Below, one piece after another: positions 32,501 through 43,068 of a stretch of DNA of 64,000 nucleotides. The notes under the pieces are model-generated. The model had not been told where the DNA came from. It searched no databases and worked only from the letters and a program-made list of their open reading frames with translations. A program made the translations under genes and the position numbers. Each line of letters opens with the position of its first letter. Position 1 is the first letter of the stretch. The stretch is from Aegilops tauschii subsp. strangulata (lineage: Eukaryota > Streptophyta > Magnoliopsida > Poales > Poaceae): positions 379,913,792-379,977,791 of the forward strand of contig NC_053035.3 of assembly GCF_002575655.3 (NCBI RefSeq). Reading direction: 5' to 3'.

Positions 32501-34250
32501 GGTGTTGTTCTAGGGCAAAGAGTTGATAAGAAACTAAATGTTATTCAATATGCTAGTAAAACTCTTGATACTGCCCAGAGAAATTATGCTACCACTGAAA
32601 AAGAATTCTTAGCAGTAGTATTTGCATGTGATAAGTTCACACCTTACATTGTTGATTCTAAAGTTACTATTCACACTGATTATGCTGCTATTAAATATCT
32701 TATGGAAAAGAAAGATGCCAAGCCTAGACTTATTAGATGGGTCCTCTTGCTCCAAGAATTTGATTTGCATATTATTGATAGAAAGGGAGCTGAGAACCCC
32801 ATTGCAGACAACTTGTCTAGGTTAGCGAATGTTCTTGATGACCCACTACCTATTGATGATAGCTTTCCTGATGAACAATTAGCGGTCATTAATGCTTCTC
32901 GTATTGCTCCATGGTATGCTGATTATGCTGATTACATTGTTGCTAAATTTATACCACCTAGTTTCACATACCAGCAAAAGAAAAAGTTCTTTTATGATTT
33001 AAGACATTACTTTTGGGATGACCCACACCTTTATAAAGAAGAAGTAGATGGTGTTATTAGACGTTTTGTACCTGAGCATGAACAGGAACAGATCCTACGC
33101 AAGTGTCACTCCGAATCATATGGAGGACACCACGCTGGAGATAGAACTGCACATAAGGTATTGCAATCTGGTTTTTATTGGCCTACTCTCTTCAAAGATG
33201 CTCGTAAGTTTGTCTTCTCTTGTGATGAATGTCAAAGAATTGGTAATATTAGTAGACGTCAAGAAATGCCTATGAATTATTCTCTTGTTATTGAACCATT
33301 TGATGTTTGGGGCTTTGATTATATGGGACCTTTTCCTGCCTCTAATGGATATACACATATTTTTAGTTGCTGTTGATTACGTTACTAAGTGGGTAGAAGC
33401 TATTCCAACTAGTAGTGCTGATCATAACACCTCTATTAAGATGCTTAAAGAAGTTATTTTTCCGAGGTTTGGAGTCCCTAGATATTTAATGACTGATGGT
33501 GGTTCACATCTTATTCATGGTGCCTTTCGTAAAATGCTTGCTAAGTATGATGTTAATCATAGAATTGCATCTCCTTATCACCCCCAGTCTAGTGGTCAAG
33601 TAGAATTGAGCAATAGAGAGCTCAAATTAATTTTTCAAAAGACTGTTAATAGACATAGAAAGAATTGGTCTAAAAAACTTGATGATGCATTATGGGCCTA
33701 TAGAACTGCTTATAAAAGTCCTATGGGTATGTCTCCTTATAAGATGGTTTATGGAAAAGCATGTCACTTACCTCTCGAACTTGAACATAAAGCGTATTGG
33801 GCTATTAAAGAGCTCAATTATGATTTCAAACTTGCCGGTGAGAAGAGGTTATTTGATATTAGCTCACTTGATGAATGGAGAACCCAAGCATATGAGAACG
33901 CTAAGCTGTTTAAAGAAAAGGTTAAAAGATGGCATGACAAAAGAATACAAAAGCGAGAATTTAACGTAGGTGATTATGTGTTGCTATCCAACTCTCGTTT
34001 AAGATTTTTTGCAGGAAAATTTCTCTCTAAGTGGGAAGGTCCTTACGTTATCGAGGAGGTCTATCGTTCCGGTGCCATAAAAATCAACAATTTCGAAGGC
34101 ACAAATCCGAAGGTGGTGAACGGTCAAAGAATCAAACATTATATCTCAGGTAATCCCATAAATGTTGAAACTAATATTATTGAGACCATAACCCCGGAGG
34201 AATACATAAGGAACACTTTCCAGTACGCTTCAGACTCCGAAAAGGAATAG
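29522..34250 (+). pseudogene. gag-pol: Athila gag-pol polyprotein with several breaks
   Basis: Starts at ATG 29522. Order: gag (about 29640-30500); retropepsin with DMGAS at 30725; reverse transcriptase with the FMDD form of the catalytic box at 32033-32044; RNase H ([28 protein letters not shown]); integrase with HHCC zinc finger (about 33106-33240) and DDE core (GFDYMG, TDGGSH, GQVELSNRE); C-terminus ending TAG 34248-34250. Breaks: TAA at 29612, TAA at 30770, TGA at 32453; single-base losses near 31646, 31753 and 31985 that together return to the original frame; one extra T near 33360. It therefore cannot make a full polyprotein. Products would copy RNA to DNA and integrate it. The break sites are inferred from where conserved motifs switch frame. 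Confidence 0.85.
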
Positions 34251-34557
34251 GTATGTGGTACGGTAAGTAAACCGACTCCAAAACAATTCTAATGGCAATT
34301 TCTATCCGTTTTGGAATATTTAAGAATTTTGGAAAGCAAGAAGTAATCCGGGAAGGACACGAGGCCTCCACGAGGGTGGAGGGCGTGCCCCCTGTCTCGT
34401 GGGCACCTCGTGTGCCTCCCCGACTCCGTTTTCTTGCACGTTACGTATTTTGGTCGGTAAAAATTTATTATATAATCTCCCGAAAGTTTTGATCACCGTA
34501 TAACGCAAAAATCTTCTGTTTTCATTTCGAGCTGTTTCTGCCGCAGATTAGAGCAAT

Positions 34558-34920
34558 ATGTCGTCCCAGGATTCGGAGGGAGAAAGCTATGTGGCCGATT
34601 ACCTTGCAGACCCTAGGGTCTACGAGGACTTGGAGCATTGTGGATGGACCACAGAGGAAGAAGAAGACTATGAACCTAAGAGAAGGGAGGAGACAAGCTC
34701 AGATGAAGATGAAGCCCCTTTACCTCAACCGGGGGACATGCATGTGGAGTTAAAAAAGTCAAGCCTCCCTGATAAGGCAAAGAAACCCAAGATCGAGTTT
34801 ATCCCTTTTCGTCTCTTGCAGGAAAATAAACAGGAACTATGCAAAAAGATATTAAGCCTTGAGCGGGAGATCGATGATCCGAGGGAGCAAAATGTCATTC
34901 TCAAGCGGAAATTAAGGTAG
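34558..34920 (+). CDS. Small acidic ORF downstream of Athila pol, intact
   Basis: 120 codons, ATG 34558 to TAG 34918-34920. Strongly acidic N-terminal half (EEEEDYEP, SSDEDEA), a basic linker (KKSSLPDKAKKPK) and a C-terminal helix with heptad-like spacing (LLQENKQELCKKILSLEREI). No signal peptide or membrane helix. It sits in the position where some Athila elements carry an env-like ORF, but nothing here resembles an envelope protein. It is unbroken while the neighbouring pol has several lesions; at this length that may be chance. Function unknown. Confidence 0.5.
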   Translation: MSSQDSEGESYVADYLADPRVYEDLEHCGWTTEEEEDYEPKRREETSSDEDEAPLPQPGDMHVELKKSSLPDKAKKPKIEFIPFRLLQENKQELCKKILSLEREIDDPREQNVILKRKLR

Positions 34921-36510
34921 AAATCCACATCATCAACAAGACCTTCTTCATCACCTTCGAGGACATAATCACATGGGTATGGGCACCCCCCTTGGCAACT
35001 GCCAAGCTTGGGGGAGGTGCCCCGATATCGTATCACCATCACACTCCTATCTTTACCGTTTTATTTAGTTCGATCCCTTTAGTAATATCTTGATTAGTAG
35101 AATAAAGTTTTGGTATGAATTAGTTTTGAGTTTTGCTTTGTGATCCCTTTATGTAATCAATTCCGTGAGCTATATAATAAAGATTAGTGTTGAGTCAAGG
35201 GCTTTGCTACTTTGCTATGATCTTGAGAAAATAGAAAGAATAAAAAAAAATAAAGAGTTCATATTGATCTTATGGATAGTAATGACTTCACATATAAAGA
35301 GTATGAGGCATAAAAGTTGTTGAGAGTTGATAAACATAGTTTTGGTCATCGTTGCAATTAATAGGAAGTAATAAAGAAAGAGAAGCTTCACATATAAATA
35401 TACTATCTTGGACATCTTTTATGATTGTGAGCACTCATTAAGTATGACATGCTAAAGAGTTGATGTTGGACAAGTAAGACAACGTAATGGTTTATGTTTT
35501 CTCACATCTCAGTTAAAGTATATTGTCATGGATCTTCCTAACATGTGGAGCTTGCCTTTCCCCCTCATGCTAGCCCAATTCCTTGCACCAAGTAGAGATA
35601 CTACTTGTGCTTCCAAATAACCTTAAACCCAGTTTTGCCATGAGAGTCCACCATACCTACCTATGGATTGAGTAAGATCCTTCAAGTAAGTTGTCATCGG
35701 TGCAAGCAATAAAAATTGCTCTCTAAATATGTATGACTTATTAATGTGGGAGAAAATAAACTTTATACGATTGTGTGATATGGAAGTAATAAAAGCGACT
35801 GACTGCATAATAAAGGTTCATATCACAAGTGGCAATATAAAGTGACGTTCTCTTGCATTAAGATTTTGTGCATCCAACCCATGAAAGCGCATGACAACCT
35901 CTGCTTCCCTCTGCGAAGGGCCTATCTTTTACTTTATGTCTTTTTATTTTATGCAAGAGTCAAGGTGATCCTCACCTTTCCCTTTTTCATTTTATCCTTT
36001 GGCAAGCACCTCGTGTTGGAAAGATCCTGATATATATATCCAATTGGATGTAAGTTAGCATGAGTTATTATTGTTGACATCACCTAAAGGTGAATACGTT
36101 GGGAGGCGAAATTATAAGCCCCTATCTTTCTCAGTGTCCGATTAAAACTCCATAACCACAAGTATTGCGTGAGTGTTAGCAATTGTAGAAGACTATATGA
36201 TAGTTGATTATGTGGACTTGCTGAAAAGCTCTATTATTGACTCTTTCCAATGTTATGATAAATTGCAATTGCTTCAATGACTGAGATTATAGTTTGTTAG
36301 TTCTCAATGAAGTTTCTAAACCTTACTTGACATTGTGAATAGATTGTTACTTGAGCATAAGAAATCATATGACAAAATCTATGTATGTTGTTGTTATGAG
36401 AATGATCATGATGCCCTCATGTCCGTATATTATTTTTATCGACACCTCTATCTCTAAACATGTGGGCATATTTTTCGATATCGGCTTCCGCTTGAGGACA
36501 AGTGAGGTCT
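34921..36510 (+). other. Athila 3' non-coding region
   Basis: 1.6 kb without a credible frame; contains CTTGGGGGAGG (35007), a PPT-like block far from the LTR. Long 3' non-coding DNA is usual in Athila elements. Confidence 0.6.
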
Positions 36511-36524
36511 AAGCTTGGGGGAGT
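36511..36524 (+). other. Athila polypurine tract
   Basis: AAGCTTGGGGGAGT directly before LTR2. Confidence 0.85.
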
Positions 36525-37667
36525 TGATACGTCCATTTTGCATCATGCTTTTATATCGATATTTATAGCATTATGGGCTGTTATTACACGTTATGTTACA
36601 ATACTTATGGCTATTCTCTCTTATTTTACAAGGTTTATCATGAAGAGGGAGAATGCCGGCAGCTGGAATTCTGGGTTGGAAGAAGAGCAAATATTGGAAA
36701 TGTATTTTGCACAGCTCCAAAAGTCCTGAAACTCCACGAAAGTCATTTTTGGAATTTATGAAAATTATTGAGCGAAAGAAGTACCGGAGGGGGCCCACAC
36801 CCTGGCCAGGAGGGTGGGGGGTGCGCCCTCCCTTACTGGGCGCGCCCCTGTCTCCTGGGCCCCCTGGTGGTCCTCCGGTGCCCCTCTTCTGCTATATGAA
36901 GGCTTTTACCCCGAAAAAAAATCATAAGCAAGCTTACGAGACGAAACTCCGCCGCCACGAGGCGGAACCAATCTAGGGCTCCGGCGGAGCTATTCTGCCG
37001 GGAAACTTCCCTCCGGGAGGGGGAAATCATTACCATCGTCATCACCAACGATCGTCTCATCGGGAGGGGGTCAATCTCCATCAACATCTTCACCAGCACC
37101 ATCTCCTCTCAAAACCCTAGTTCATCTCTTGTATCCAATCTTGTATCAAAACCACAAATTGGTACCTGTGGGTTGCTAGTAGTGTTGATTACTCCTTGTA
37201 GTTGATGCTAGTTGGTTTATTTGGTGGAAGATCATATGTTCAGATCCTTAATGCATATTAATACTCCTCTAATCATGAACATGAATATGCTTTGTGAGTA
37301 GTTACGTTTGTTCCTGAGGACATGGGTGAAGTCTTGCTATTAGTAGTCATGTGAATTTGGTATTCGTTCGATATTTTGATGAGATGTATGTTGTCTCTCC
37401 TCTAATGGTGTTATGTGAACGTCGACTACATGACACTTCACCACTATTTGGGCCAAGAGGAAGGCATTGGGAAGTAATAAGTAGATGATGGGTTGCTAGA
37501 GTGACAGAAGCTTAAACCCTAGTTTATGCGTTGCTTCGCAAGGGGCTGATTTGGATCCACTAGTTTAATGCTATGGTTAGGTTTACCTTAATACTTCTTT
37601 TGTAGTTGCGGATGCTTGCAATAGGGGTTAATCATAAGTGGGATGCTTGTCCAAGAAAGGGCAGTAC
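36525..37667 (+). mobile_element. Athila LTR2, first 1143 bases, cut by Sukkula
   Basis: Matches LTR1 without the CACTA insertion, so it shows the empty CACTA site. A TATA-like GCTATATGAA lies at 36891. It stops at AGTAC (37663-37667); in LTR1 the next bases are CCAAGCACCGG (29046), which should follow the last Sukkula LTR outside the window. Confidence 0.88.
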
Positions 37668-40600
37668 TGTAACGCCCCGGATCCTATGCGCCAGGTGTCT
37701 GCCAGTTATTCGCTGTCGTTGCCATGTCATTTGCTTGCGTGTTGCATTTTGCCATGTCATCATCTGCATTTCATACCATGTCATCTTGTGCATTGCATTC
37801 GCATACGTGTTCGTCTCTTGCACCCGAGCAATTTCCCCGTTGTCCGTTTTGCAATCCGACGCTCCTATCTCCTCCGGTGCACCCCTCTTGTTTTCTTTCG
37901 TGTGCGGGTGTCAAACTTTCTTGGAATGGACCGAGTCTTGTCAAGTGGTCTCGGTATACCACCCGGAGACCACCGGTCAAGTTTCGTTCCATTTGGAGGT
38001 CGTTTGGTACTCCAACGGTTAACCGGGTAACCGCAAAGTTCATTTGAGTGTCCAGCAAAAACCCAATTTCAAACAGCCCCAAAACACCTCTAAGTCTCCG
38101 CCATGCTCTCGGTCGTTCGATCACGATCGCGTGGGCGAAAACCGCACCTTTTTTGGACTCTCCTAGCTCCCTCTATCTATAAATAGGTGCCCCTTCCCGA
38201 AATTCGCGGATGAAACCCTAGTCATCTTCATCCTCGCGCCGCCGGACAAATTCGTCCGTGCCGGACATGTCCACCCGCCACCTCACTCCAACCAATCGTG
38301 GATCGCCACGTCGCCTCCGCCGCCTCCCTCCACCACTCACAGCGTGCCACCTCAGCCTCCCGCGCCGTCCCCGCCGCCGCGGCCTGCCCAGGCCCGCGCG
38401 GCCGCCCGAGCCCCGCCGCCCGTCCGCCGCTCGCCGGCCACCTCGGCTCCGCCGCCCGGGTCGCCTTCCTCTGCCCCGCCGGCGCCCGTCCGCCTCGCCC
38501 GCGCCCCCTCGCGCCTCCACCTGCCGCCATGGCCTCCGCCCCTCGGCTTCCGCTCGCCCGCCGGCGTGCCCGCGCCTCCACCCGCCGCCATGGCCGCCGC
38601 CCGGTCCTCTTCCTCGCCGCCGGCCGCCTCCAGCGCCAACCCCGCCGCCTCGGGCCTCAACGCCCCGACCTCCGCCGCCTCCGGCCACCGGAGCACCGCC
38701 GCCTCTCTCGGCGACTTGAGCCGGCGACCCCGAGCCCGATCTGCACTGCCCCGCGTTGACTTCGTTCCCCCCCCCCTCGAGGTCGAAATATTCTAAGTCC
38801 TGGAAATTTATCATTATCATGCCATGCTCTCTGCATCGTAACTTCTTGCATGTAGCTCCGATTCGTACGTGTAATATGTCGATTTGTTCGTCTCGTGATG
38901 CTCTACATTTTGTTCAATTGCACCATGTTCATTAGGGGTCATCTTGATGCCCAAATCTCTGTTGGAAGAGGGCTAGTTGCTGTTATTCTCTGGTTCTTAT
39001 CAGAACTTGGAGATTTGTCATTTTTGTATCATTTAATCTGTGCATCTTTTGAGCATGAGCTCTACATGTGTTTTGAAGTTTGCCATGCCATATTTCCAGT
39101 GGTGTAGCCCATGTATTTTTGTGATCTGTGTGGTGACTAAAACAAGCATGCAAAGTAGGTCCCGTAATATTTCTGATTTCAGGGACTTGGTGATTTCTCT
39201 AAGTCCTTGTCTGCTGTAATTTTGTTGCCATGTAAACTTGATGTTACAGAGATATCCATGCACATTTTGGAGATGTTCAGTAAGGATGTTTTGTAGCTAT
39301 AGTTGTAATTGATCCATTCCTGTCCTTGTTTGCAATTATGGGGTGACATAGCATGACACAATCTTGCTCTACTTTTGCTATAAAATATTTCTGGCAGATT
39401 CTTAACATGATATGCAATTTTGCCAAGCTTATTGTAGTTGATCCATACATGCTATGCTATTACTATTGCCATGGTTAGCTTCATAAACATGCCATATTAC
39501 TGTAGGTATGCTTGGTTTGTCATGCATTGCTCTGTAGTGAGTGCATCAAGCTCACAAAGAGGCATACATATTATTATTTCTGCCATGCTCTGTTTTCTGC
39601 CAAGTCCGAAACCTGATAACGAAACTTGCTATGTTTACATGCTTGCCATCATATCCTCTGATCCTTTTTGGCTTATGGTCAGTAAGGGACTTTTGTTATA
39701 TGCTTTGAGTAGATTCATGCCATGCCTTGTTTTGCCATGTTAAGTTCCTGTAGCATGTTGATATCGTGCTCTGAACATTGCAACCTGATGTTATTTCTGC
39801 CATGTCCAGTAATTTCTCCAAGTCTGTGAATCTGTTATCATTTGCAATCTTGCCTTGTCCTTTTGAGCATGTTCTAGTGATTTCTGGAGATAGTTCAGTG
39901 TTCATGTTTTGTTGTGATTTACCTGTACATCATGTCCATGCCTTTTGTATTCACGTGGAGTTGCTGTAGAATATTGTTTTGATGCTTGCTTTATGCCTAG
40001 TTGCTGTTTTCGTCAGATTGTTGCTATGTCTTGTTTGGAGTGTATGTGTTGCACCGTTGCTCCGTTGTGAGCATGTTCTATATGAAACTTGCTTAGAATT
40101 GTATGTAGTTCCATATTATCATGATGCATCCTTGTTTTGAGGTGTTTGCTTGATGTTTGTATGCATTTTGCATCAATACCATGTTTTACTTGTTTTTGCT
40201 CATATATTCTAGGCCGTAGCTCCGAATCTAATGAACTTTATATGTAATTTGACTAGAATTTCGTGTAGATCATCATGGTGCTCTTTAACCTGCTGTTTAA
40301 CAACTTCAACTTAATTCTTGTTCAGTTCTGGACCAATTTCGAAATTTGCATATGAGGACTTACCGGAATTATCTTATGTTGATTCCGGCCTCATTTAAAC
40401 TTGCCTTGATGTGTTGTTCTTGCATGCATCATCTCTTGTCATGAGTAGCTTCATATAGCCTTGTCATGAATCATACTTGGTTGAGCATCATGCCTTGTTC
40501 TTGTGTGGTGTGTTTACCTTGTTGTGTGCTTCTTCTCGATAGTTCCCGTGTCGTTGCGATCGTGAGGATTCGTTCGTCTTCGTGGCTTCATCTTCTTCAT

Positions 40601-42226
40601 GGATTCGTTCTTCTTCCTAGCGGGATTTCAGGCAAGATGACCGTCACCTTGGATCTCATTACTATCATTGCTATGCTAGTTGCTTCGTTCTTTCGCTTTG
40701 CTGCGCTACCTATTCACTTGTTCCTCAAGCCTCCCAAATTGCCATGAACCTCTAACCTTTGTCACCCTTCCTAGCAAACCGTTGTTTGGCTATGTTACCG
40801 CTTTGCTCAGCCCCTCTTATAGCGTTGCTAGCTGCAGGTGAAGATGAAGATTGCTCCATGTTGGATTATGTTATGTTGGGATATCACAATATCTCTTATA
40901 TTATTAATGCATCTATATTCTTGGTAAAGGGTGGAAGGCTCGGCCTTATGCCTGGTGTTTTGTTCCACTCTTGCCGCCCTAGTTTCCGTCATACCGGTGT
41001 TATGTTCCTGGATTTTGCGTTCCTTACACGGTTGGGTGATTTATGGGACCCCCTTGACAGTTCGCCTTGAATAAAACTCTTCCAGCAAGGCCCAACCTTG
41101 GTTTTACCATTTGCTCAGCCTATTTCTTTTCCCTGGGGAGTCGCTCTCTCGAGGGTCATCTCATTTTAACCCCCCCCGGGCCAGTGCTTCTCTAAGTGTT
41201 GGTCCGAACTGAGTAGACTGCGGGGCCCCCTCGTGGAAACTCGAGGTCTGGTTTTACTCGTAGGATGTCTCATCCGGTGTTGCCCTGAGAACGAGATATG
41301 TGCAGCTCCCATCAGGATGTCGGCACATCGGGCGGCTTTGCTGGTTTTGTTTTACCATTGTCGAAATGTCTTGTAACCGGGATTCCGAGACTGATCGGGT
41401 CTTCCTGGGAGAAGGAATATCCTTCATTGACCGTGAGAGCCTATCACGGGCTAAGTTGGGACACCCCTGCAGGGTATTATCTTTCGAAAGCCGTGCCCGC
41501 GGTTATGTGGCAGATGGGAATTTGTTAATATCCGGTTGTAGATAACTGGACACTTGAGCTTAATTAAACGCATCAACCGCGTGTGTAGCCGTGATGGTCT
41601 CTTCTTGGCGGAGTCCGGGAAGTGAACGCGGTTTCTGGGTTATGTTTGACGTAAGTAGGAGTTCAGGATCACTTCTTGATCATTGCTAGTTGCACGACCG
41701 TTCCTTTGCTTCTCTTCTCGCTCTCATTTGCGTAAGTTAGCCACCATACTTGCTTAGTCGCTGCTGCAACCTCACCACTTTACCCCTTCCTTTCCCTTTA
41801 AGCTTTGCTAGTCTTGATACCCATGGTAATGGGATTGCTGAGTCCTCGTGGCTCACAGATTACTACACCACCAGTTGCAGGTACAGGTTTTGCGATGATC
41901 ATGACGCGAGAGCGATGTTTACTTGTTTGGAGTTCTTCTTCTGCTTCTTCTTCGATCAGGGGATAGGTTCCAGGTCGGCAGCCTGGGCTAGCAGGGTGGA
42001 TGTCGTTTGAGTTTCTGTTTATGTTTCATCCGTAGTCAGATGTTGAGTTTATGTATGATGTTTTGATGTATTCTTGCGGCATTTGTATGCCTTGCATGTA
42101 TCCCCAAATATTATGTATTGTTGATTTAATGATATCCACCTTGCAAAAGGATCTTCAAGATGCGCTTCTATCCTTTGGTGGAACCGTCGAGTTCCTTTAA
42201 GATAGGGTCGCATCTTGGGCGTGACA
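37668..42226 (+). mobile_element. Sukkula LTR-A
   Basis: 4559 bp. The segment at 42201-42225 near its end matches, as I recall it, the LTR primer site widely used for Sukkula markers. Relative to LTR-B it has about 40 extra bases in the GC-rich block near 38385-38427. Confidence 0.88.
38176..38185 (+). promoter_or_regulatory. TATA box of Sukkula LTR-A
   Basis: TCTATAAATA, about 45 bases before the GC-rich block; repeated in LTR-B at 58324-58333. Confidence 0.6.
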
Positions 42227-42553
42227 AGTTGGTATCAGAGCCTCGACCGACCCTAGGAGCCCCCCTTGTTTGATCGTGTAGTTTGGCCGTTGTTGAGTCT
42301 AGAAGAAAACTTTTTTCGGAGTCTAGTTATATCGGAGAGTAGGAATTCTTTTTACTCCTCTGCCCCTTCGTCGCTCTGGTGAGAAATCTTGACGTAGGTG
42401 TTTTGAACTATTCCTCTTCCCCTTCAAATTTTTCTTAGGATCACGTGGTTAGTTTTCGTTCGTTGTCCATTCTTTTTCAATCCGGTGCATTTCTCTTCGA
42501 GTGTTTCGATCCTCGTCATCTTTTGCGAGATCAGTTCTCAGTTATTTCGCTTC
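42227..42553 (+). mobile_element. Sukkula internal domain 1, left piece
   Basis: 327 bases nearly identical to 62330-62656; it ends at the Tat insertion. No coding frame. Confidence 0.88.
42229..42241 (+). other. Sukkula primer binding site, copy 1
   Basis: TTGGTATCAGAGC, tRNA-iMet type, two bases after LTR-A. Confidence 0.85.
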
Positions 42554-43068
42554 TGTTGAGGATATAGACCTGGGAGTCACCCGCCAGGAGGGCCGGGTTA
42601 CACTAAGGGTCATTGCCAGAAGCCCGGAGCTAAGTTTCAAGATAATGGGCCAAAGATGGGCTGAGACCCGGCGATGGCTTATTGCCCATAGTTATCATCA
42701 TTGTTATAGTAGACTTGTAGTGTAAGGCAAGTATTGTTTAGAGTCTGAGCCGGACACTCTTATGAGCCGGCCGGGACTCTAAGGGCCGCAGGGTGCCAAC
42801 CTCCCTATAGAAAGGGACGACCCGGCAGCGGTTTAGGGGGGACAACAATCTGATCGAGAGCCGGGCATAGCTGTTTAGCTCCCTGGTTATCGAAACCCTG
42901 ATTAATACCACCTCAACTGGACGTAGGCTTTTACCTTCACCGTAAGGGGCCGAACCAGTATAAACCCTTGTGTTCCTTGTCCCACTTAACCCCTTCAAGC
43001 TTCCCAATTGCGATGGCCCCACGACTAAGTCCTAACCCGAGGACATCTGCCGTGACAATTCCACGACA
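42554..43068 (+). mobile_element. Tat element LTR1
   Basis: 515 bp, TGTTGAGG to CACGACA. Differs from LTR2 at about seven positions by eye (1.4%). TATA-like GTATAAACCC at 42958-42967. Confidence 0.92.

Larger units (their letters stand above)
17849..37667 (+). mobile_element. Athila-lineage Gypsy retrotransposon (Sabrina/WHAM style)
   Basis: LTR1 in two pieces (17849-18351 and 28391-29415, split by the CACTA element), PBS 29427, polyprotein 29522-34250, a small ORF 34558-34920, 1.6 kb of 3' non-coding DNA, PPT 36511 and LTR2 36525-37667. LTR2 is interrupted by Sukkula, so its last ~380 bases lie outside the window. The 5-bp left flank is CCTTC. Start TGATACGT, Asp-tRNA-like PBS and pol type are those of Triticeae Athila elements. 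Confidence 0.85.

Noticed and set aside
34558..34920. Envelope gene of the Athila element
   Set aside because: The small ORF has no signal peptide, membrane helix or cysteine pattern, so only its position recalls env; it is annotated as an ORF of unknown function.
38218..38820. Open frames of up to 200 codons on both strands in the GC-rich part of the Sukkula LTR (also 58366-58960 and 896-1339)
   Set aside because: Several frames are open at once and are rich in Ala, Arg, Pro and Gly. Copies differ by indels that are not multiples of three, so no frame is maintained.
39438..42010. Short frames (76-103 codons) conserved between Sukkula LTR-A and LTR-B, for example 39438-39743 with 59543-59848 and 40466-40747 with 60570-60851
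   Set aside because: The LTR copies are about 97-99% identical, so short frames are shared automatically. No domain and no codon-position bias seen.
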